Shown one piece after another: positions 7,464-12,721 of a stretch of DNA of 12,721 nucleotides (positions within the stretch are counted from its first letter, which is position 1; each line of letters begins with the position of its first letter). The position numbers and the translations under genes were made by a program. The stretch comes from Klebsiella pneumoniae. GTDB taxonomy: Bacteria; Pseudomonadota; Gammaproteobacteria; Pseudomonadales; Pseudohongiellaceae. Below the pieces are notes generated by a model that was not told where the DNA came from, searched no databases, and saw only the letters and a program-made list of their open reading frames with translations. Location of the stretch: positions 1 to 12,721 of the forward strand of contig CAMBPO010000061.1 of NCBI GenBank assembly GCA_945869725.1, given 5' to 3'.

Positions 7464-8417
7464 CTAACAGAGGCGTGCGCGTGCCTGCGCGTATTCAAGC
7501 TTAAGACGGTCGATATAAACAGATGCAGGCGCAATCTCCTTGATGACTCCAATTCCCTGTCCACATCCCCAGATATCACGCCAAGCTTTTTTGTCGCCAC
7601 CGCCTCCGAAATTCATTTTGCTGGGATCCGACTCAGGTAGTTTATCCGGGTCCATGCCTGCATTGACGATGCTGCCTTTCAGGTAATTTCCATGGATACC
7701 TGTGTAGAAATTGCTATACACAATATCGTCAGAATTGCTGGCAACAATCATCTTTTTGTAGTCATCAACAGCCCTTGCCTCTTCTGTAGCGATAAACGGT
7801 GAACCAATGTAAGCAAGGTCAGCGCCCATAGCTTGGGCCGCCAGAATTGCTCCACCCGTGGCGATGGATCCTGACAGCAAGACTGGGCCATCAAACCAGT
7901 CTCTAACTTCTTGAATCATCGCAAACGGGCTCTTGACGCTGGCATGACCACCCGCGCCTGCCGCTACACAGATCAGGCCGTCAGCGCCTTTTTCAATCGC
8001 CTTGTGCGCAAACACATTGTTGATGACATCATGCAGGACAACACCGCCCCAACGGTGAACACCTTGATTGACATCTTCGCGGGCACCGAGACTGGTAATA
8101 ATGATGGGTACCTTAAACTTCTCACACATCGCCATATCATGTTCAAGTCGGTCGTTGCTGCGATGCACAATCTGATTAATAGCGAAGGGAGCAGCCGGTT
8201 TGTCCGGATTAGCTTTATCCCACGCTGCCAGCGTTTCAGTGATCTCTGCCAGCCAGTCTTCAAGTTGCTCTGCAGGTCGGGCATTTAATGCTGGCATCGA
8301 TCCCACCACGCCATTAATACACTGAGCGATGACCAACTTCGGATTGCTAATGATAAACAGCGGAGAGCCGACAACGGGGAACGGTAGGTTTGCAAGAATT
8401 GGAGGCAAGCGAGACAT
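7464..8417 (-). CDS. Nitronate monooxygenase-like FMN enzyme (2-nitropropane dioxygenase family)
   Basis: FMN-dependent TIM-barrel flavoprotein; family members oxidise alkyl nitronates such as propionate 3-nitronate, while relatives are NAD(P)H:quinone reductases or enoyl reductases. I place the start at the ATG at 8417 (317 residues) because GGGAG lies five bases before it; a start four codons earlier would itself overlap this site. Visible landmarks: an N-terminal barrel strand with PVVGSPLF (15-21), GADGLICVAAGAGGHAS at 144-160 with H158 at the position of the catalytic histidine, the phosphate-binding SGSIATGG at 182-189, and MGADLAYIGSPFIAT at 197-211. The C-terminal 80 residues form the usual helical cap. 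It is the second gene of a minus-strand pair, 66 bases after the MDR oxidoreductase. Substrate is inferred from family only; exact activity is uncertain. Confidence 0.88.
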   Translation of the reverse strand: MSRLPPILANLPFPVVGSPLFIISNPKLVIAQCINGVVGSMPALNARPAEQLEDWLAEITETLAAWDKANPDKPAAPFAINQIVHRSNDRLEHDMAMCEKFKVPIIITSLGAREDVNQGVHRWGGVVLHDVINNVFAHKAIEKGADGLICVAAGAGGHASVKSPFAMIQEVRDWFDGPVLLSGSIATGGAILAAQAMGADLAYIGSPFIATEEARAVDDYKKMIVASNSDDIVYSNFYTGIHGNYLKGSIVNAGMDPDKLPESDPSKMNFGGGGDKKAWRDIWGCGQGIGVIKEIAPASVYIDRLKLEYAQARARLC

Positions 8418-8442
8418 AAATACTCCCATCAGTAATTTAGGT

Positions 8443-8467
8443 ATTCAGCACAATCAAGTTGCTGAAT
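8443..8467 (-). other. Intergenic hairpin between the MDR and monooxygenase genes
   Basis: ATTCAGCA (8443-8450) pairs perfectly with TGCTGAAT (8460-8467) around a nine-base loop, inside the 66-base gap between two genes on the minus strand. There is no T-run after it in the direction of transcription, so it is more likely an mRNA-stabilising or processing hairpin that tunes relative expression than a terminator. Confidence 0.5.
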
Positions 8468-8483
8468 TCTGTGTTTTTAAAAT

Positions 8484-9479
8484 TTAAAATCCTTCCAGCA
8501 CTAATTTGCCCAAGGTATGTTCTGATTTGAGAAGCTGATGTGCGGTCTCCAGATTCTCTGGACTAATCCTGCCAAGGTGCTGGCCTACGGTTGTTTTGAT
8601 AATGCCTTTATCAACCAGCCTGGCGACTTCCGTCAGCAGTTTGTGTTGCTGATCCATATCGCTGGTTTTAAACATGGCGCGCGTAAACATAAACTCCCAG
8701 TGCAGCGAGAGACTTTTTTGTTTCATCAGTTTGATATCCAACGGTTCGGCCGGATCATCAATTAATGCCAAGCGGCCCTGAGGACGTAACATGGCGACCA
8801 AATCCGCATAGTGCTCACCCGTGCGATTGATGCCCGCCACATCAGTGACATCAGTCAGCCCTGTCGACTGCAGGTCTGCTGAAAGTTTTTGTGAGTGATC
8901 CAGTACATGATGCGCACCCAAGGATTTTACCCAGGCTTTACTTTCCGCTCTTGAAGCGGTGGCCACAACCGTGGCAGACGTCAGTTGCCTCGCCAGTTGC
9001 ACCAGCACTGATCCAACGCCGCCAGCAGCACCGACCACCAGCACAATCCGATCAGATGCGGCAGCCCCCAGTGGTACTTGCAAACGTTCAAAGAGCATTT
9101 CCCACGCGGTGATTGCTGTTAATGGTAACGCCGCCGCCTGGGCATCGGAGAGACTAACCGGCGCCAGTGCTGCGATGCGCTCGTCCACACATTGAAATTC
9201 AGCGTTACAACCAGGCCGGCTAACATCACCGGCGTACCAGACGCGGTCACCTGCTTTAAATCGGCTAACCGCTGTACCAACGGATTCAACAATGCCAACA
9301 GCATCCCAGCCTAAAACTTTGGGTTGATCAGCTGGTGCTGTGATGCGCGCACGAATTTTGGTATCGACAGGATTCACTGCAATAGCGCTGACCCGAACGA
9401 GCAGATCATGAGGTTCGGGTGACGGCATGGGTTTGTCAAAGATAAACAGCGGTCCCGAGGTGTATCCAATTGCTTTCAT
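8484..9479 (-). CDS. Zinc-type alcohol dehydrogenase-like MDR oxidoreductase, without visible zinc site
   Basis: Medium-chain dehydrogenase/reductase of 331 residues, cytosolic, NAD(P)H-dependent. It matches the 'zinc-binding alcohol dehydrogenase family' subgroup along its whole length: MKAIGYT start, VNPVDTKIRAR (35-45), LGWDAVGIV (56-64), WYAGDVSRPG (81-90), PLTAITAWE (119-127), dinucleotide motif GAAGGVG (150-156), LGAHHVLDHS (187-196) and SLHWEFMFTRAMF (258-270). The four-cysteine structural zinc lobe is absent and only two Cys are present, so despite the family name it is probably a zinc-free quinone/enone reductase. The ATG has GGAG five bases upstream and is preceded by a good promoter. 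It is first in a likely operon with the nitronate monooxygenase. Natural substrate unknown; reduction of quinones or alpha,beta-unsaturated carbonyls is a family-level guess. Confidence 0.92.
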   Translation of the reverse strand: MKAIGYTSGPLFIFDKPMPSPEPHDLLVRVSAIAVNPVDTKIRARITAPADQPKVLGWDAVGIVESVGTAVSRFKAGDRVWYAGDVSRPGCNAEFQCVDERIAALAPVSLSDAQAAALPLTAITAWEMLFERLQVPLGAAASDRIVLVVGAAGGVGSVLVQLARQLTSATVVATASRAESKAWVKSLGAHHVLDHSQKLSADLQSTGLTDVTDVAGINRTGEHYADLVAMLRPQGRLALIDDPAEPLDIKLMKQKSLSLHWEFMFTRAMFKTSDMDQQHKLLTEVARLVDKGIIKTTVGQHLGRISPENLETAHQLLKSEHTLGKLVLEGF

Positions 9480-9504
9480 GACGACTCCGTTTTTGTTTTC
9501 AGAG

Positions 9505-9537
9505 TCTGAGTATACTTCAGAAAACGATGGTCGTCAG
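9505..9537 (-). promoter_or_regulatory. Sigma-70-type promoter of the MDR-monooxygenase unit with overlapping palindrome
   Basis: On the minus strand CTGACG (9532-9537, 4 of 6 to TTGACA) and TATACT (9509-9514, 5 of 6 to TATAAT) are separated by 17 bases, placing the start of transcription about 20-25 bases before the coding region. The -10 lies within the imperfect palindrome TCTGAGTATACTTCAGA (9505-9521), arms TCTGA/TCAGA, a plausible repressor operator or a MerR/HxlR/TetR-type site. No regulator gene is next to it. Confidence 0.55.
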
Positions 9538-9551
9538 AGCACTGTTTTTGC

Positions 9552-9579
9552 AAAAAAAGGCAGCCAATGAGGCTGCCTT
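9552..9579 (-). terminator. Rho-independent terminator of the small heat-shock gene
   Basis: On the minus strand AAGGCAGCC and GGCTGCCTT form a perfect 9-bp stem (9557-9565 with 9571-9579) around a five-base loop, followed by a T-run of seven (A-run 9552-9558 on the plus strand). It is 36 bases after the stop of the heat-shock gene. Confidence 0.92.
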
Positions 9580-9615
9580 AACGGCCAATAACCGTCTAAA
9601 ACCTTCCTGGCAGGT

Positions 9616-10065
9616 TTACTTTGATGCCATCAACAGGTCACGGCTGCCCTGTATCGGAATTTGTCGTGGTTTCATGGCCTCAGGCACTTCCCGGCGCAAT
9701 TCGATATGCAACAATCCATTTTCCAGATGTGCATTGACGACTTTGATATGGTCTGCCAGTTGAAATGCCCGCTCAAAATTGCGCGCGGCAATACCTTGGT
9801 GCAGGTATTGACGTTCTGCAGTGTCCGGGGACTTTTCAGCTCGCACTTTTAAGGTCTGGTGCTCGGAATGCAAACTCAGTTCATCTTGGGTAAAACCGGC
9901 GACAGCCATGGTGATACGGTAATCATCCTGTCCCAGGCGTTCGATATTGTAGGGTGGATAACTGGGCTGATTTTGTTCGCGCTGAGCAATGGAATCTAAC
10001 AGCTGGCTCAAATGGTCGAAGCCAATAGTTGAGCGGTACAGTGGTGCAAAGTCAAAATTTCTCAT
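9616..10065 (-). CDS. ibpA: Small heat-shock protein, IbpA/Hsp20 family
   Basis: ATP-independent cytosolic holdase that coats aggregating proteins and hands them to DnaK/ClpB. The ATG at 10065 gives 149 residues beginning MRNFDFAPLYRSTIGFD, almost the same as E. coli IbpA; upstream in-frame ATG at 10098 would add 11 residues that lie in the leader. GAGG sits eight bases before the start. The alpha-crystallin domain spans about residues 37-128 (YPPYNIE, YRITMAVAGF, then YLHQGIAARNFERAFQLAD and ENGLLHIEL). After it come VPEAMKPRQIPIQ, whose IPI (136-138) is the IxI motif that docks between dimers. The tail is about ten residues longer than in E. coli. It is monocistronic, with its own terminator and a ROSE-like leader, so expression is probably heat-controlled at both transcription and translation. 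Confidence 0.95.
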   Translation of the reverse strand: MRNFDFAPLYRSTIGFDHLSQLLDSIAQREQNQPSYPPYNIERLGQDDYRITMAVAGFTQDELSLHSEHQTLKVRAEKSPDTAERQYLHQGIAARNFERAFQLADHIKVVNAHLENGLLHIELRREVPEAMKPRQIPIQGSRDLLMASK

Positions 10066-10130
10066 GATCGAATCCTCATAGAGCAATAAGATTAACAACA
10101 GGTTTTAGTGCCCATCAACATGATCGGGCA
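10066..10130 (-). promoter_or_regulatory. ROSE-like RNA thermometer in the ibpA leader
   Basis: In the mRNA the motif UUGCU (10086 to 10082) is five bases before AGGA of the ribosome site (10076 to 10073). They pair U-A, U-G, bulged G, C-G, U-A, the hallmark UYGCU/AGGA pairing of ROSE elements in Hsp20 genes. The stem extends past a small internal loop through AUC (10092-10090) with GAU (10069-10067), reaching the base next to the AUG. A second, more stable hairpin lies upstream: TGCCC/GGGCA with ATCA/TGAT and one bulged base (10109-10130). ROSE leaders typically have such stable 5' hairpins and one labile hairpin on the ribosome site. Confidence 0.75.
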
Positions 10131-10170
10131 AATCGAACAAGCCTCCAGAAGAGCTCTTGTCCTGAAGTCT

Positions 10171-10199
10171 TTATCAAGGCGAAAAACAATGGTTTCAAG
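10171..10199 (-). promoter_or_regulatory. Possible sigma-32 (heat-shock) promoter of ibpA
   Basis: The minus strand carries CTTGAAA (10193-10199), a perfect match to the sigma-32 -35 element. Fourteen bases on is CTTGATAA (10171-10178), only a partial match to the CCCCATNT -10. Position, about 106 bases before the start codon, would place the ROSE-like hairpins inside the transcript. The -10 weakness leaves this uncertain. Confidence 0.4.
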
Positions 10200-10237
10200 T
10201 TTCAACACACAAAAATTTTGATATTTGTGACAATTTT

Positions 10238-10267
10238 TTGGCACTTTGACAGCAAGTAATCTATAAA
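10238..10267 (+). promoter_or_regulatory. Candidate sigma-70 promoter of the small RNA
   Basis: TTGGCA (10238-10243, 5 of 6) and TATAAA (10262-10267, 5 of 6) are 18 bases apart. Transcription would start near G10274. No protein gene begins within 200 bases on this strand, but terminators follow, which fits a short non-coding transcript. Confidence 0.45.
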
Positions 10268-10273
10268 AATTTT

Positions 10274-10419
10274 GGCATCAGGACGATTCCAGAGGCTTGC
10301 TGACATCACACACTCGTTAGCAAGCACCCTTGTTTCCTGCCATGGAAGGTAGGCGCCGGATCATCACTGCTTCCTGCTGGTCCGGTTTTTTCGGGGGCAT
10401 ACAATGCCCCCGTTTTTTT
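10274..10419 (+). ncRNA. Candidate small non-coding RNA, about 145 nt
   Basis: This stretch has no reading frame of note but holds a promoter, consecutive hairpins and an intrinsic terminator. Hairpin 1: GCTTGCTGAC (10295-10304) with GTTAGCAAGC (10316-10325), 10 bp including one G-U, loop ATCACACACTC. Hairpin 2: CCTGCC (10336-10341) with GGTAGG (10348-10353), six-base loop ATGGAA, which matches the ANGGAN pattern bound by CsrA/RsmA proteins. Hairpin 3: CCGGATC (10356-10362) with GGTCCGG (10379-10385), followed by T6. A final strong terminator follows. The 5' end also carries CAGGAC. It might alternatively be a long structured leader of the downstream dehydrogenase, but the terminators argue against that unless it is an attenuator. 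I do not recognise it as a known RNA family. Confidence 0.45.
10392..10419 (+). terminator. Strong Rho-independent terminator upstream of the dehydrogenase gene
   Basis: CGGGGGCAT (10392-10400) and ATGCCCCCG (10404-10412) form a perfect 9-bp stem with a three-base loop, followed by seven T. No protein gene precedes it on this strand in the window, which is the main reason to suspect a small RNA here. It begins one base after the T6 of another hairpin (10356-10391). Confidence 0.88.
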
Positions 10420-10490
10420 AACGTTCCTTTTTGGAGCACGGTAATGGCATGATTACGTCATCCTTATTAGCCAAAAGTGTGGACTGTTTA

Positions 10491-11267
10491 ATGATGACAA
10501 AAACGGTGTTGATTACAGGAGCTTCCTCAGGATTTGGAAAAGCGTGCGCGCAGCGCTTTGCGCAAAGTGGATATCGTCTGATTTTGCTTGCTCGCCGCGC
10601 TGACAGATTAGAGGAGCTTGCTGCGCAACTTGCTGCGCAGTGTGAAGTCTGTGTGCTTGCGGTGGATATCACAGATACCCCTGCCTTAGAACATTCTCTG
10701 AACTCTCTGAATAAGCCTTTTACCAACGTAGACATTCTGATCAATAACGCCGGGCTGGCGTTGGGACTTTCAGCAGCCGATGAGGCTGAACTGTCGGATT
10801 GGCAAACCATGATTGCCACCAATGTGACTGCCTTGGTGACCATGACACGCTTGATCCTGCCGAGTATGGTTGCGCAGAATTCTGGACACATCATCAACAT
10901 AGGGTCTACCGCCGGACACTGGCCTTACCCTGGCGGAAACGTTTATGGCGCGAGTAAAGCGTTTGTGCAGATGTTCAGCCGCGAACTGCGGGCGGATCTG
11001 TTGGGTAAAAAAATAAAAGTCAGCAATATCGATCCCGGAATGGCCGAGACTGAATTTTCATTGGTGCGGTTTAATCAGGCACAGGAAAAGGCTGATAAAG
11101 TTTACGAAGGCACCACGCCACTGAGTGCCGAGGATATTGCGGACATTATCCACTGGGTCTGCAATACCCCCGCGCATGTCAACATCAACACGCTGGAGGT
11201 TATGCCATTGTGTCAGGCCTGGGGCCCGCTCAAAGTAGATCGCAGCATGAAATTTGCTGATGAATAA
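10491..11267 (+). CDS. ydfG: YdfG-like NADP-dependent short-chain dehydrogenase
   Basis: Classical SDR, cytosolic. E. coli YdfG oxidises L-allo-threonine, serine and 3-hydroxy acids and reduces malonic semialdehyde, and this protein is very similar at its C terminus (THE region PAHVNINTLEVMP, DPGMAETEFSLVRF). From the ATG at 10491 it has 258 residues: cofactor motif TGASSGFG (9-16), ARR (35-37) suiting NADP, NNAG (85-88), and catalytic N111, S139, Y152 and K156 (YGASK). The start is uncertain: ATG codons at 10491 and 10494 put the first strand where the family expects it but have no clear ribosome site, while the ATG at 10449 adds 14 residues and has GGAG 12 bases upstream. It follows a strong terminator with no obvious promoter between, so either weak readthrough or a promoter hidden in 10420-10490 drives it. 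Converges on the bicupin gene, 20 bases between stops. Confidence 0.9.
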   Translation: MMTKTVLITGASSGFGKACAQRFAQSGYRLILLARRADRLEELAAQLAAQCEVCVLAVDITDTPALEHSLNSLNKPFTNVDILINNAGLALGLSAADEAELSDWQTMIATNVTALVTMTRLILPSMVAQNSGHIINIGSTAGHWPYPGGNVYGASKAFVQMFSRELRADLLGKKIKVSNIDPGMAETEFSLVRFNQAQEKADKVYEGTTPLSAEDIADIIHWVCNTPAHVNINTLEVMPLCQAWGPLKVDRSMKFADE

Positions 11268-11287
11268 GTGCCTGCACGATCAGGTTC

Positions 11288-12001
11288 TCAGCGTAACGCT
11301 TCGTTGATAACCACCGCGACAGGACTGTCAGTTTTGTTGTGGATCTGGTATGGCTGCCCCGCTGTGCGCCATGCCCAGTCTCCAGCCGCCTTCAATTCGC
11401 TGGTAATTCCGTCAGCACGACTCACATGCAGCAAACCTTCAGATACCTGCACAATGGCAACGGGATAACCATGTGAAATATCGGCAGAGGATTCCCCGGC
11501 AGCTAACTCTAGCCTGAACGAGCGAAACCACGCATTTTCAAGTTGTGGTTCCAAGGTCAGTCCGGTGACCGGGGTGGCTGCTTTCTCATAAGGCGCCGCA
11601 TAACTGGCCATGGCAATAATTCTGAATAAGCCCGGTCCTTCGTTGGTTACCCGGTGAGTAAACTGTTCATCAACGTAGGTGATCACACTCGACACCCGGC
11701 CATCTAAAGGCCCCTCGCCGTTACTGATAAAGGTATACAGGATCGCAGAGTCATGTGTGTGCGGTAAGGTGGTATCTCCAGGATTGATTTGCACGTCTAG
11801 CAGCCGCAGATCACCCTCTGTGTGCACCGTTCTGTGCCGCGGTTCCTGCAGAATATTGACTGTGCGGATACGGTCAAATCCGGCCTCGCTGTTGTCTGTT
11901 GCAACAGTCGGTTGAGGCTGCGCGTTGAGTATTGCCGGGACAATAACACTACACAGCAGGAACATGGTGACAAGCGCATTTCTCGAATGTGATGCTTTCA
12001 T
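11288..12001 (-). CDS. Exported two-domain cupin protein of unknown function
   Basis: A 237-residue protein with a signal peptide at 1-27 (hydrophobic core, cleavage at LNA before QP), so periplasmic. Two cupin-like beta-barrels follow. The first (about 64-135) has INPGDTTLPHTHD with the metal pair H81 and H83 and a third possible ligand H116 in THRVTN; the Glu of the standard cupin motif is missing. The second (about 158-235) keeps the fold signals LELAAGE and YQIHNKTDSP but lacks the HxH pair, so it is probably structural. AAGGA lies eight bases before the ATG. It is divergent from the trypsin-like lipoprotein gene and convergent with ydfG. Function is unknown; a metal-dependent small-molecule enzyme or a binding protein are both possible. 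Confidence 0.82.
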   Translation of the reverse strand: MKASHSRNALVTMFLLCSVIVPAILNAQPQPTVATDNSEAGFDRIRTVNILQEPRHRTVHTEGDLRLLDVQINPGDTTLPHTHDSAILYTFISNGEGPLDGRVSSVITYVDEQFTHRVTNEGPGLFRIIAMASYAAPYEKAATPVTGLTLEPQLENAWFRSFRLELAAGESSADISHGYPVAIVQVSEGLLHVSRADGITSELKAAGDWAWRTAGQPYQIHNKTDSPVAVVINEALR

Positions 12002-12044
12002 GAGAATTTTCCTTTTTATTATTTTTGATCCACCTGCGGGCTGT

Positions 12045-12072
12045 TTGCTTTTCGAAGAAGCTTCAGGATAAT
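12045..12072 (+). promoter_or_regulatory. Possible promoter of the protease gene
   Basis: In the 103-base divergent gap, GATAAT (12067-12072, 5 of 6 to TATAAT) lies 16 bases after TTGCTT (12045-12050, 3 of 6). The -10 is good and the -35 poor. GAAGCTTC (12057-12064), a short palindrome, lies in the spacer. Confidence 0.3.
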
Positions 12073-12104
12073 GCCATTAACTACCTGACCGCGGAAACAA
12101 TTAA

Positions 12105-12721
12105 ATGCACACGACAGTTCGCTGTTTCTGTTTTCTTTTAACCCTGTGTTTCACAAGCTGTATGGTCAGCCCGACCTCCTCAGTTCGGCCAGCGTTGTAT
12201 GATATCGATCAGATGTCTCGTGCGGCTGTGCAGGTCATTGTTGATAACGCAACGGGATCTGGCACTTTGATTATTGTTGACGGCACGCCCACGGTGTTTA
12301 CCAACCGTCATGTGGTAGAGGGTTTCGACCAGGCCACGATCGCAGTATTGTCTGACCCGAATGAGCCCGCTCAGGCAATGTTTATTGCTGACCTGGTTGG
12401 TTTCTCTGAGGAATATGACTTTGCAGTCTACACACTGACTTCCGATCTGCAAGGCAACTCGATTTCAGCGGATCAGTTGCGCGATGGCACTTTTGGTATA
12501 GAGATCCCTGACATTGGCGTTCAGGACACCAACAACAAGGATAGCGATGTCCGCCGGGGTGACAGCGTTGGTATTTTTGGGTACCCCGGCATCGGTGAAG
12601 ATGAACTGGTGTACACCACTGGCATCATTTCCTCTGTGCAGTACGGTGAATACAAAGGCCAGAGATTGCCAATGTGGTATCGCACAACTGCAGAAATGTC
12701 ACCGGGAAATAGTGGTGGGAT
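12105..12721 (+). CDS. Trypsin-like serine protease, probable lipoprotein, 3' partial
   Basis: The reading frame is open from the ATG at 12105 to the window end (205 complete codons). The N terminus has a hydrophobic stretch ending in FTSC (16-19), an imperfect lipobox, so it is probably anchored to the membrane through C19 and faces the periplasm. A chymotrypsin-fold protease follows with the full catalytic triad: H69 in TNRHVVEG, D105 in EEYDFAVYTL and S203 in SPGNSGG; the SGSGTL-like strand (GSGTLIIVDG, 51-60) precedes the His as in DegP/HtrA-type proteases. The region between D and S is long (RGDSVGIFGYPG, then an acidic insert). Whether PDZ or other domains follow cannot be seen. GGA sits about ten bases before the ATG. 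It is divergent from the bicupin gene. Confidence 0.88.
   Translation, partial: MHTTVRCFCFLLTLCFTSCMVSPTSSVRPALYDIDQMSRAAVQVIVDNATGSGTLIIVDGTPTVFTNRHVVEGFDQATIAVLSDPNEPAQAMFIADLVGFSEEYDFAVYTLTSDLQGNSISADQLRDGTFGIEIPDIGVQDTNNKDSDVRRGDSVGIFGYPGIGEDELVYTTGIISSVQYGEYKGQRLPMWYRTTAEMSPGNSGG

Noticed and set aside
7911..8288. Open frames on both strands inside the monooxygenase gene
   Set aside because: They overlap the flavin-binding and catalytic-histidine segments of a well-matched gene and show no domain of their own.
10274..10419. Identity as CsrB/RsmY, 6S or SRP RNA
   Set aside because: It has too few GGA hairpins for CsrB/RsmY, no paired 5' and 3' ends for 6S, and the AGGAAGCAG seen on the complementary strand lacks the SRP loop context.
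10418..10900. 160-codon minus-strand frame over the ydfG-like gene
   Set aside because: Antisense to the cofactor motif and catalytic-fold region; its protein is Ser/Ala/Cys-rich with no recognisable domain.

Overview
The window looks like chromosomal DNA of a Gram-negative bacterium, most probably a gammaproteobacterium. It encodes two large TonB-dependent outer-membrane receptors, an IbpA-type small heat-shock protein and a YdfG-type dehydrogenase, both close in sequence to the enterobacterial proteins as I remember them, plus exported cytochrome c, cupin and protease proteins. I see no insertion sequence, phage gene, tRNA, rRNA or CRISPR array. The genus cannot be fixed from the sequence alone.

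Layout. Positions 1-2484 hold the 3' part of a TonB-dependent receptor (the 5' end is outside the window), followed by a strong terminator and three 16-bp tandem repeats. Next comes a two-gene unit, an exported di-haem cytochrome c (2636-3262) and an exported RidA-family protein (3304-3819), closed by a bidirectional terminator that also ends the opposing second TonB-dependent receptor (3961-6837, minus). Upstream of that receptor is an A/T-rich regulatory stretch with short palindromes, then a likely gene remnant broken by two frameshifts (7138-7387), then a nested palindrome that probably terminates a minus-strand pair: an MDR-family oxidoreductase (8484-9479) followed by a nitronate monooxygenase-like flavoprotein (7464-8417). 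Farther right are an ibpA-like gene (9616-10065, minus) with a ROSE-like thermometer leader, an apparent small RNA locus (about 10274-10419, plus), a ydfG-like dehydrogenase (10491-11267), a periplasmic bicupin on the opposite strand (11288-12001) and the start of a trypsin-like lipoprotein protease (12105 to the window end).

How it may work together. The left half is about the cell envelope: two importers and an exported electron-transfer/enamine-hydrolase pair suggest uptake and periplasmic oxidation of an unidentified substrate. The middle pair are soluble redox enzymes likely handling reactive electrophiles or nitro compounds. The right half includes stress functions (chaperone, periplasmic protease). 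These links are inferred from gene order only.

Most worth a second look: the ROSE-like leader of ibpA, the candidate small RNA beside it, the signal-peptide-bearing RidA next to the cytochrome, the tandem repeats at 2551-2598 and the frameshifted remnant. I do not find a clearly new multi-gene system.
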